Below are positions 45,480-52,605 of a DNA stretch of 52,605 bases, one piece after another (within the stretch, counting starts at the first letter, position 1; the number at the start of each line of letters is the position of its first letter). Position numbers and translations under genes: made by a program. This DNA comes from Longimicrobiales bacterium (GTDB lineage: Bacteria > Gemmatimonadota > Gemmatimonadetes > Longimicrobiales > Gaopeijiaceae), in assembly GCA_028823235.1 (NCBI GenBank), contig JAPKBW010000020.1, forward strand, positions 1 to 52,605, read 5' to 3'. The notes under the pieces were generated by a model. The model saw nothing but the letters and a program-made list of their open reading frames with translations, was not told where the DNA came from and made no database searches.

Positions 45480-46346
45480 CTACGGGCGCGTCTTTCGGCG
45501 AACGAGCCCTTCCTGCGCCACCGACGCGACAAGCTGTCCGCTCCGGGTATAGAAGGTCCCACGGGTAAAGCCCCGGGCACCCCCTGCGGCCGGACTCTCG
45601 GCCACGTAGAGCATCCAGTCGTCCATGCGAACTGGCCGGTGGAACCAGATCGAATGGTCGAGACTGGCGACCATCACGTTGGGATCCCGAAGGCTGATGG
45701 CGTGCGGACGCAGTGCAGCGTCGAGAAGCCCGTAGTCTGACGAGTACGCTAGGAGTGCCTGGTGGTGTACAGGGTTGTCATCAACCGGGCCTATCGCCTT
45801 CACCCAGTAGCTACGGGTCGGTTCGCGCACCGTCACATCGAACGGGTCACTTCCGTCCGTCGCCCGAAAGTCCAGCGCGCGATCCTGTGTCAGAATCGCG
45901 CGATAGGCCTCCGGGATCTCGTCGGCTCGCTCGCGGATCTGCTCCAATTCGGGGCGGAGCGATTCCGGATCAGGGACGTCCGGCATTTCTGTCTGATGTT
46001 CGTCGCCTTCCTCGTGGCGGTGGAACGACGACGACATGGAGAAGATCGCGTTGCCGTTCTGGATCCCCGTGACACGACGAGTCGAAAACGATCCCCCGTC
46101 GCGCAAGCGCTCCACGAAGTAGACGACAGGAACAGATAAATCGCCTGGCAAGATGAAATAGCCATGCATGGAGTGAAGCGGGCGATCTTCCTCCACCGTG
46201 CGCGCAGAGGCCACCAGCGCCTGGGCGAGGACCTGACCACCAAAGATCCGGCCCGTCCCGATGTTGCGGTTGTCACCACGGTAGATGTTTTGCTCAATGG
46301 GCTCGAGCTCGAGCAAGGCGACGAGGTCAGCGGCAGTGGCGGGCAT
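45480..46346 (-). CDS. tesB: Acyl-CoA thioesterase II (TesB)
   Basis: The product is 288 residues, close to E. coli TesB (286). AGGAG lies five bases before the ATG. It is a double hot-dog fold. The early FGGQVLAQALVAS segment and the later SLDHSIWFHRPVRMDDWMLY block are family signatures, including the catalytic Asp before HSIWFH. It hydrolyses acyl-CoA thioesters in the cytoplasm and could release free fatty acids during fat or amino-acid catabolism. It is divergent from the spermidine-synthase-like gene across a long intergenic region. Confidence 0.95.
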   Translation of the reverse strand: MPATAADLVALLELEPIEQNIYRGDNRNIGTGRIFGGQVLAQALVASARTVEEDRPLHSMHGYFILPGDLSVPVVYFVERLRDGGSFSTRRVTGIQNGNAIFSMSSSFHRHEEGDEHQTEMPDVPDPESLRPELEQIRERADEIPEAYRAILTQDRALDFRATDGSDPFDVTVREPTRSYWVKAIGPVDDNPVHHQALLAYSSDYGLLDAALRPHAISLRDPNVMVASLDHSIWFHRPVRMDDWMLYVAESPAAGGARGFTRGTFYTRSGQLVASVAQEGLVRRKTRP

Positions 46347-47022
46347 GGGCGCTCCTGTGTAGGTGCGATCGTGGATGAGAAGCTACTCGGTCGTGCCGGG
46401 AGAGACGCATACGCGTGCTCATTACCATATATATCTCACTTGATACACATCTAGTCCCCAGAGTCCCGCCCGCACCGGAGTGTCTCCTTAGAGCCAGTCC
46501 ACCGCACCGAAGCCCCCGAAGCCCCACTGGTTTCACATTCTTCTGGCGCTCGCCAACAAGGATGTCTTGCCCAGCCATGGCGAAGCAGCAAGTGCGACAC
46601 ATTGCCCCGGGCGCTCTTCTTCTACCCTACCCTCGCTCATGTCGTGAGTGATTCGGTGGCGACACGATCGCCATGCTGGAAGAGATCGTCGGGCCTGACC
46701 GGCGCCGTTCACGATGATGGGCTCCATATGTCCGGTGTGCCTATCACCTGCTTCCCATGGTCACATCGAGCACCGGAGCAGTGGTCGCCCAGAGCACGCA
46801 CGCACGCGGAAGGTCATTCGCCGTTCACTAGGGCAGAGACCGCATTCGGCATAGAATGCTGTCCGTCTCAGCGCCGACGCTGATTCCGTAGGTCGGTTGA
46901 TGTTGCGCCACAGAGCCAAGCTTCCGAGAGCTGGAGTCTGCCTCGGCATCGACATAGCACGCCACCCTGCGCCACTTTTCTTAACGACGGCCGCTCATCC
47001 TATCGCAATCTCACAGGCGTGC
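46347..47022. other. Long divergent intergenic region, no gene recognised
   Basis: This 676-base stretch separates tesB (minus) and the spermidine-synthase-like gene (plus). It holds an AT-rich patch at about 46421-46452 (ATTACCATATATATCTCACT), which stands out from the GC-rich surroundings and is the best promoter candidate in the interval. No tRNA, riboswitch or transposase is visible. Reading frames here are short and unlike proteins. Confidence 0.4.
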
Positions 47023-47688
47023 ATGCAACTCATTCACACTGCGCCCATTCCCGGAGAGGGCGGCGAGCTGGGGCTATATCGACGAGGTGAGGACTACTTC
47101 ATCAAGATCGTGGGTGGTCAAGACCTCATGAACACCCGGGCACACGCGTCGGAAGACGCTCTCGGTGCCATCGCATGCAAGGACCTCGCGAATAATCCCC
47201 ACAGCCGAGTGCTCGTCGGCGGACTCGGAATGGGCTTCACTTTGTCCGCGGCTCTCGAAACGCTACCACGTGACGCCGAGGTCGTCGTCGCGGAAATCGT
47301 GCCTGGAGTAGTGGAGTGGAACCGAGGCGTCCTCGGATCATCGGCCGGCAGACCGCTGGATGACGACCGTGTGCAAGTGCAACTCGTTGATGTGTCAGTG
47401 GTGATCCAGAATGAGCGCATCGGCTTCGATGCCATCTTGCTGGACGTGGACAACGGGCCGGACGGGCTGACGCGCGCTTCGAACAAGCGGCTTTATTCGA
47501 AGAAAGGACTCGCGGCAACACACCGGGCGCTTCGGCCCGAGGGGGTCCTGGCGATCTGGTCCGCGGGTCCGGACAAAGCCTTCACAAAACAGATGCGAGC
47601 GGCGGGATTCGTCGTCGTCGAGACCACGGTGAGAGCGCATGCCGGCAAGGGTGCCAGACACGTGATTTGGATGGCGCGACGAGCGTAG
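47023..47688 (+). CDS. Spermidine-synthase-like SAM-fold protein
   Basis: The product is 221 residues from ATG 47023, preceded by a weak AGG; an in-frame start at 46897 would add 42 residues that look non-coding. The fold is a Rossmann-type methyltransferase: the nucleotide-binding turn is VLVGGLGMGFT (64-73), followed by the acidic residue E93 (VVAEIVPGVVEW) and LLDVDNGPDG. It resembles spermidine synthase-like proteins without the full aminopropyltransferase active site. Likely a methyltransferase or a polyamine-related enzyme of uncertain substrate. Confidence 0.8.
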   Translation: MQLIHTAPIPGEGGELGLYRRGEDYFIKIVGGQDLMNTRAHASEDALGAIACKDLANNPHSRVLVGGLGMGFTLSAALETLPRDAEVVVAEIVPGVVEWNRGVLGSSAGRPLDDDRVQVQLVDVSVVIQNERIGFDAILLDVDNGPDGLTRASNKRLYSKKGLAATHRALRPEGVLAIWSAGPDKAFTKQMRAAGFVVVETTVRAHAGKGARHVIWMARRA

Positions 47689-48176
47689 TCAGCCTTGGCG
47701 AGTTCGATGATGCTGAGCCGGCGTCCGTTTCAAACCGTCGGCGTCACGGCAAAGGGCTGCCTGGATCTTTCCCCGGGTGGATTCTTCGGCCCGAGCGATG
47801 TCATCGTGCCCATGCAGTGGGTAGTTCATAGCTATCAGCTCGAGGGACGGAGGCGCGCCACGGACACGGCCCAACATGCACTGGGTGAGGCTGATGCAGG
47901 CATCCACGAGGTCCGGAGCCTCTGCTGTCCGCCACGGCTCAGATTCAGGTTGTGGAAGCTCCCTCAACCGGTTCCGATGGCGAGAAAGACAGAGCTTCGT
48001 GTCTGGTCTGAACTTGACCCGGCTTGGCCCAAAGCCAAGACGCCGTGCCATGCGTCGACTCCCGGCTATGCCCTGCCAAGGACTCGAGCACCACACTTAC
48101 TGAGCAGAGGGTGTGACGCCGCCTATGCGCCTGGCCACGTTGAGCAAGGCGACGCGCGCGAAGAGGCGAACGATGG
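47689..48176. other. Intergenic region between convergent genes
   Basis: About 490 bases without a supported gene. A minus-strand frame (47689-48096) has weak coding-like runs, but its third-position bias is lower than in real genes nearby and no motif is recognisable. No strong terminator hairpin with a T run is apparent, although both flanking genes end here. Confidence 0.4.
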
Positions 48177-50279
48177 TCACAAAAACTCTTTGGGCCTCTT
48201 TTCTTTGAGGTCCGGGTAGGGCGTCCGGACGGTCCAGACGATCGAGAAGGTGACCACGAGGCCTGCCAGTCCGGCAGCGTAGGCCCACCACGGGACCGGC
48301 GTTTCCCCGGTGACCCATCCCAACTGGAGGGGCACCAAGGCGATGAAGTTGTTTCCGAAATGCCAGAGCATGGCGGGGAAGATCGAGCCGGTCATGAGCA
48401 CGACCGCGGCGAAGAGCACACCGAGGTAGGCGGTCGGGAGGATCCGGAAGAGGGAAACGTGGAAGAGCCCGAATATGGCTCCCGCGACGAGGCAAACGGC
48501 GACCGGGCCAAAGGTCTTCCGGAGTCCGTGCAGGAGTGCGCCGCGGAAGGTGAGTTCTTCGAAAATACCTGGGATGACGGTCAACATAATGACGAGTTGC
48601 CAGAGCGGCATGTCGTCACCAAGGAGGGACTCTCCAAACGCTTCGAGGACGTTTTGCGGAACGGGGAAGAGGTAGGTGTTCACTAGTCCGCTGAGACCGA
48701 TGCCGACGATGTATCCGGAGGGGATCCCGATCAGTACGGCCAGCCACACGGCCGGGTGCACGGTCCTGAACGCGAACACTGTCTTCGCATCTAGCCCGTA
48801 CAGTCGGATCATCAGGAGTGAGCCGCCGAACATGATGATCAGGATGTTCACGACGATCTGACCTCGGACGCCGAGCGCCTCACCGAACCAGAGGGAAACG
48901 ACGAGGAATGTGACCCACATCACACCGAACCAGCGCAGGACGTGGCGCGGAAAAAGAGCGGGGCCGCCCGTCAGGTCGGCTTCATCCAGATCCGAAGCCG
49001 AGATCAGACGTTCCATGGACAGGGTGCGCTCGGTGAGGCGAGCTCCCCACCATGCCGCCCCACCCGTCGACGCGAACGCGAGCATCAGGAACGTCCAGTC
49101 GTACTCACCGATCATGATCTCCCGCACGGCCACCCCGATGCCCGCAATCGGGAACAGGACGATCGCCGATCGCAAGTCCATGCCTGGCAGCATCGCGACC
49201 AGCGAAGGCACCAAGAAAACGAAGAGGAGCGGGAACAGGTAGAGCTGGTATTCCTTGTAGCTCTTCGCGTAGCCCGACAGCAGCAACAGGGCGCTCGCCA
49301 CGAGGACCGTGAGTGGCAGGAAGAGAATCAGGATCAGCAGGGGGTCCATCGGCGAAAGCGCGATCACAAAACGCTCGGGCAATTCGACGACTCCGAGTAC
49401 CAGATAGAGGAGCAGGTTGAGGATATTGATGGCTGCCACCGAGATTCCCACCGCAATGATGCCCATCATTTTCGCTTTCACGATGTCGGATCGGGCCGCT
49501 GCGGTCGTCAGTAGCGTCTCCAGCGTTCCGCGCTCCTTCTCCCCGCTGATCGTGTCGACCGCCATGATTGAGCCGCCGCTGAGCATCAGGAACAGCAGGA
49601 AGGGCGTGAGTGCGAGACCCAGGAGGGCTCCTCCCTCGCGTTGCGCGCTCGCGGTGTTCTCCGTCGTGACGGCCGCGACCTGCTGAATGGCGACCGGAAA
49701 TCCACCGGCCCGGTACACGCTGTCTCGCAGCTCCGAGCGGACCTCGGCCATGCGGTTGCCAAGGCGTTCCGCCGCGTTGCGCGAGAAGTCACTTTGTCCG
49801 CGATGTCTCAGGCGCAGGGTGGGGAGCGAGAGTTCGGACTCGGTCTCCGTGTCGGCCTCGGCAGCCTCTTCCGCGCGGATACGTTCGTAGGTCTCCGGCG
49901 ACAGAGCCTCGACAACGACGTGGATCGCCCCGGCGCCCAGCAAGGAGTCGGCGTCGGCGTCGGCGCGTTCCTCGAAACGGACCGCGCCCGTCGTCGTGTC
50001 CGGATCGTTGGCTTCGCGTTCGAGAGCGGCTGCCAGGACCGCCCGACCCCACTCCGCTTCATCGCCGGTGACGGCGTACTCGTATACCGTGTCGTCGAGC
50101 CGCCGCTCCTCGCTTCGCTCGACTGCACGCATCACAAAGATCATGCCTGGGATGAGCACCAGGGGTGCCACGATCGCGATCAGGACGGTGCGAGTGTCGC
50201 GTATGAGTCTCTTGATCTCATACCGGAAGAGCGTCAACAGAACGCTCCGATTCCCTCTTGAGGGAGGTTCTCCGCTCAC
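48177..50279 (-). CDS. ABC-2 type permease fused to a CPBP intramembrane protease
   Basis: The product is 700 residues with a GTG start overlapping the ATPase stop (GTGA). Residues of about 1-420 form a NatB-type exporter permease: one helix near 25, a large extracytoplasmic domain (about 45-195), then five or so helices with GEKERGTLETLLT, the coupling motif to the ATPase. From about 450 a second membrane unit carries the CPBP (Abi/CaaX protease) motifs: E574-E575-x3-R579, F603-x3-H607 and H640-x2-N643. This fusion is known in databases as a permease/CPBP protein, but its function is unclear. It could process a peptide or lipoprotein substrate while the ABC unit exports it. Confidence 0.9.
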   Translation of the reverse strand: MSGEPPSRGNRSVLLTLFRYEIKRLIRDTRTVLIAIVAPLVLIPGMIFVMRAVERSEERRLDDTVYEYAVTGDEAEWGRAVLAAALEREANDPDTTTGAVRFEERADADADSLLGAGAIHVVVEALSPETYERIRAEEAAEADTETESELSLPTLRLRHRGQSDFSRNAAERLGNRMAEVRSELRDSVYRAGGFPVAIQQVAAVTTENTASAQREGGALLGLALTPFLLFLMLSGGSIMAVDTISGEKERGTLETLLTTAAARSDIVKAKMMGIIAVGISVAAINILNLLLYLVLGVVELPERFVIALSPMDPLLILILFLPLTVLVASALLLLSGYAKSYKEYQLYLFPLLFVFLVPSLVAMLPGMDLRSAIVLFPIAGIGVAVREIMIGEYDWTFLMLAFASTGGAAWWGARLTERTLSMERLISASDLDEADLTGGPALFPRHVLRWFGVMWVTFLVVSLWFGEALGVRGQIVVNILIIMFGGSLLMIRLYGLDAKTVFAFRTVHPAVWLAVLIGIPSGYIVGIGLSGLVNTYLFPVPQNVLEAFGESLLGDDMPLWQLVIMLTVIPGIFEELTFRGALLHGLRKTFGPVAVCLVAGAIFGLFHVSLFRILPTAYLGVLFAAVVLMTGSIFPAMLWHFGNNFIALVPLQLGWVTGETPVPWWAYAAGLAGLVVTFSIVWTVRTPYPDLKEKRPKEFL

Positions 50280-51085
50280 CGAATCGTCTCCGACGTGCTC
50301 GGGCTGCCGATGTCCGCAGTCGCACCCTCGTCGTCACTCAGATTGGCCATCACGAAGTGGACGAAGATGTCCTCCAGATAGTGCTGCCCGGTTGCGCGAC
50401 GGTGCTCGTCGAGCGTGCCGAGCGCCAACATTCTGCCCCGATCAATGATGCCGATTCGGTCACAGAGTTTCTCGGCCTCGCTCATGATATGCGTCGAGAG
50501 AATGATCGTCTTGCCCTCGTCTCGGAGTTCGCCGACCACGCGCTGCATCTCGAGTGCGGCCAACACGTCTAGCCCGACCGTCGGCTCGTCGAAAATGAGG
50601 ACTGGGGGGTCATGTGCGATGGTGCGGGCGATCGAGATCTTCTGCTTCATGCCGCTGGAGAGTTTTTCCACGCGGGCGTTGGCATACTCGGCGATTCCGA
50701 AGCGCTCGATGAGCGCACCAACGCGTTCGGGAACGCGTTCGGACGGGTATTGGTTGATCCTGGCGAAGAACTCGAGGGTCTCTCTACCGGTCAACCTTGG
50801 ATAAAGGGCAGTGGAGGCCGAGAAGAAGCCCAGACTGCGTCGGACGGCCTCCGGTTCTGAAAACACATCGTGACCGTTGAGAGAGGCGCGCCCCCCGGTG
50901 GGCTTGAGGATTGTGGCAAGCATCCGAAGGGTGGTCGTCTTGCCTGCTCCGTTCGCTCCCAGCAATCCGAACACCTCTCCTGGGCGACAATCGAAGTCGA
51001 TACCGTCGACCGCGCGAATCTCGCCGCGGGACTCGTCCCAGAAGGACTTTTCGAGTCCCTCGACCTGGATCATCGATTCTACCAT
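50276..51085 (-). CDS. natA: ABC transporter ATP-binding protein, NatA type
   Basis: The product is 269 residues from ATG 51085, one base after the upstream permease stop, with AGGAG nine bases before. Walker A is GANGAGKT (43-50), the signature LSSGMKQK (142-149), Walker B VLIFDEP (162-168), and the H-loop STHIMSEAE. The Q-loop position reads FFSASTALY, as in NatA-family ATPases rather than importers. It energises export through the two flanking permeases. Sodium export (NatAB) or drug/peptide export is possible; the partner permease with a protease suggests the latter. Confidence 0.92.
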   Translation of the reverse strand: MVESMIQVEGLEKSFWDESRGEIRAVDGIDFDCRPGEVFGLLGANGAGKTTTLRMLATILKPTGGRASLNGHDVFSEPEAVRRSLGFFSASTALYPRLTGRETLEFFARINQYPSERVPERVGALIERFGIAEYANARVEKLSSGMKQKISIARTIAHDPPVLIFDEPTVGLDVLAALEMQRVVGELRDEGKTIILSTHIMSEAEKLCDRIGIIDRGRMLALGTLDEHRRATGQHYLEDIFVHFVMANLSDDEGATADIGSPSTSETIR

Positions 51086-51086
51086 G

Positions 51087-52418
51087 TCAGACGACTCCTT
51101 GTTCGGCGCGAGCCGTCGGCTCGCTTCCATTCCGGTTAATCAAACGCTCCTTCGCGAAGCGCCAAAAGCTCCCGTCGTAGGAGCCCAAGAGCAGATCTTC
51201 GAACTGAAGTACCGCTCGAGCGAGCAGGAGGCAGAGCGCGACCATGACCAGCAGCACCGCGAGCGTCTCTGCGATGAGGGGCCACAGAAACACTCCGTTG
51301 ATGGCGTCACGGATCATCATCGCGGCGTTAGCTACGGGTATCGCCGCGATGGTCGGTGTCAGCGTCTGATCGGTCTGCTGTCCAAGCACCATTGGGAGCA
51401 GAGCGAGCAAGACGACGGGCTGCGCCATGGCCTGGCCGTCTTTGAAGCTGCGAGCGAACGCTGCCAGAATCATCATCGCGGCCGCGAAGAAGAGGGCCAG
51501 CGCAACAGCGGCGACAATCATGACGGGAAGCGCGAGGAAGGGAAGCGAGAACTGAAATTCGGCGCCGACCCCTGCGAGGAGGGGACCCATGACCGCTCCG
51601 AGCGAAACGAACATCGCGGTCACGTTGAGAACCCCCGCCGTGATCCCCAGTGTCGCGACGTAGAGATATTTGGCGGTCACTATGCTCAGCCGAGAGGCCG
51701 AAACCGTCATCAGCGTCTCCCACGTAGAGCGCTCCCTCTCGCCGGCAGTGCTGTCGATCGCCGGCACCAAGCAGCCAAGCGCGACCATAAGAACGAGGAA
51801 GCTCGGGATCATTATGCCGAGGAGCAGGGCACCCATGTCCTCTCCACTCGACACGTTGTCCTGCAAGATTCGGAACTGTCCGCGATCGGTGGCCGCGATG
51901 CCGAGTTGGGCCGCCTCGGAGTCGACCCATGCGTCACGGTAGTCGTCTACGATGCCTTCGATCCGATCACTCGCTCGTCGACTGCGCTCGACCGCACGAT
52001 CGTAGTGAATCACGATCCGGAAATTCTCGGCGAACCGATCGCCTTCGGTATCCGGCGGCAGGAACGTCAGGAGCGCGTCGAGTTCACCGGCCTGGATGAG
52101 CGCGACCGCAGAATCCGAACCAACTGCGGCGAGGATATCAAGGTTACTGCGATTCTCGAGCGTATCCATCAGGACCGCGTGACCGCTCGGCGCATCGACG
52201 AGCATGATCCGAGAGGTAGCGCGGTCGGCAAGGCCCGATACGAACATCATTGCCGTGAACATCACCCAGAGCATGACTGGATAGAGAAAGATCGGCATGA
52301 GGATGCTGTTCGCGACGATGGTGCGCTCGCGGAATGCCGAGCGAAGCTCGCGTCGGTACAGGATCCAGATGTCCTGCCAGTTCACGGTAGCTGGACGCCG
52401 TAAGTTCTCTTTCTGCAT
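51087..52418 (-). CDS. ABC-2 type permease (NatB-like), first gene of the exporter operon
   Basis: The product is 443 residues from ATG 52418, with AGG at a suitable distance; an upstream ATG at 52454 is possible. An N-terminal helix (about 35-55) precedes a large external domain (about 65-205), then six helices. The coupling motif GERERSTWETLMTVSASR at about 240 resembles that of the fused permease. It differs from the fusion partner in lacking a protease domain. Together with the ATPase and the fused permease it forms an asymmetric exporter. No regulator gene lies within the window; the operon promoter should be between 52419 and the window end. Confidence 0.88.
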   Translation of the reverse strand: MQKENLRRPATVNWQDIWILYRRELRSAFRERTIVANSILMPIFLYPVMLWVMFTAMMFVSGLADRATSRIMLVDAPSGHAVLMDTLENRSNLDILAAVGSDSAVALIQAGELDALLTFLPPDTEGDRFAENFRIVIHYDRAVERSRRASDRIEGIVDDYRDAWVDSEAAQLGIAATDRGQFRILQDNVSSGEDMGALLLGIMIPSFLVLMVALGCLVPAIDSTAGERERSTWETLMTVSASRLSIVTAKYLYVATLGITAGVLNVTAMFVSLGAVMGPLLAGVGAEFQFSLPFLALPVMIVAAVALALFFAAAMMILAAFARSFKDGQAMAQPVVLLALLPMVLGQQTDQTLTPTIAAIPVANAAMMIRDAINGVFLWPLIAETLAVLLVMVALCLLLARAVLQFEDLLLGSYDGSFWRFAKERLINRNGSEPTARAEQGVV

Positions 52419-52605
52419 GCCGACAACCTGCCGTCCACGTCGAGTCGACAGCAAGTAGCTACGCGGAGGAATTCATTGCCCCTAGTACTCGCACTATTTA
52501 AGCGATCGGCTGCGGTCTAGGGCGCATTTTGTGGCGCGACGGGTGACTTATGGGAGACTTAAGACTAGGCGAGACCTCCATAGACAAAGCCCCACAAGCG
52601 TATAA

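Noticed and set aside
47689-48096. 135-residue minus-strand frame between convergent genes
   Set aside because: Third-position bias is weak, no motif is recognisable, and there is no Shine-Dalgarno at its starts.

Overview
This is a GC-rich chromosomal segment of a diderm, aerobic-looking heterotroph. It has a bacterial type A RNase P RNA, lipoprotein signal peptides, secreted enzymes with Tat-like or Sec leaders, DUF1552/DUF1592 genes, ASPIC/FG-GAP lipoproteins, DUF1028, and many secreted S9, M14, M20, M28 and M42 peptidases. This mix is typical of uncultured Gemmatimonadota or Acidobacteriota. I lean to Gemmatimonadota, but the sequence alone does not settle it. I see no IS element, integrase, CRISPR array or phage gene.

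Layout. 1-1.5 kb: tRNA-Arg(CCG), a secreted barrel-like protein and rnpB, all on the minus strand. 1.7-6.2 kb: four plus-strand genes (class V aminotransferase, NSS symporter, secreted histidine phosphatase, FAD oxidoreductase). 6.3-14.0 kb: minus strand, with an S9 peptidase, then a redox module (NosR-like FMN/Fe-S membrane protein, ApbE flavin transferase, possible 25-residue membrane peptide) and an M28 peptidase. 14.4-23.6 kb: quinone reductase, M14 carboxypeptidase, an unknown two-gene membrane module, a class C serine hydrolase, a double-domain M42 peptidase and a lipoprotein. 23.7-27.4 kb: an FG-GAP/ASPIC lipoprotein and a DUF1028 gene surrounded by decayed gene pieces (DUF4136-like, amidohydrolase, one unknown). 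27.4-35.2 kb: a tightly packed five-gene minus-strand operon (lipoprotein, DUF1592 cytochrome-like protein, DUF1552, ankyrin protein, AtoE-type transporter). 35.4-43.1 kb: PTP-like phosphatase, DEAD-box helicase, amidase, beta-carbonic anhydrase, ketopantoate reductase-like enzyme and M20 hydrolase. 43.2-47.7 kb: PQQ dehydrogenase translationally coupled to a small membrane protein, TesB thioesterase and a spermidine-synthase-like methyltransferase-fold protein. 48.2-52.4 kb: a NatA/NatB-type ABC exporter operon in which one permease is fused to a CPBP intramembrane protease.

Together the genes suggest a cell that digests peptides outside the cytoplasm and takes up amino acids and short-chain acids. 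Its periplasmic redox chemistry would rest on flavin, Fe-S, heme and PQQ. The best candidates for under-described biology are the DUF1592-DUF1552-ankyrin-AtoE operon, the NosR-like/ApbE module without nosZ, and the M42 double-domain protein. All start choices and functions come from reading the sequence; no database search was run.
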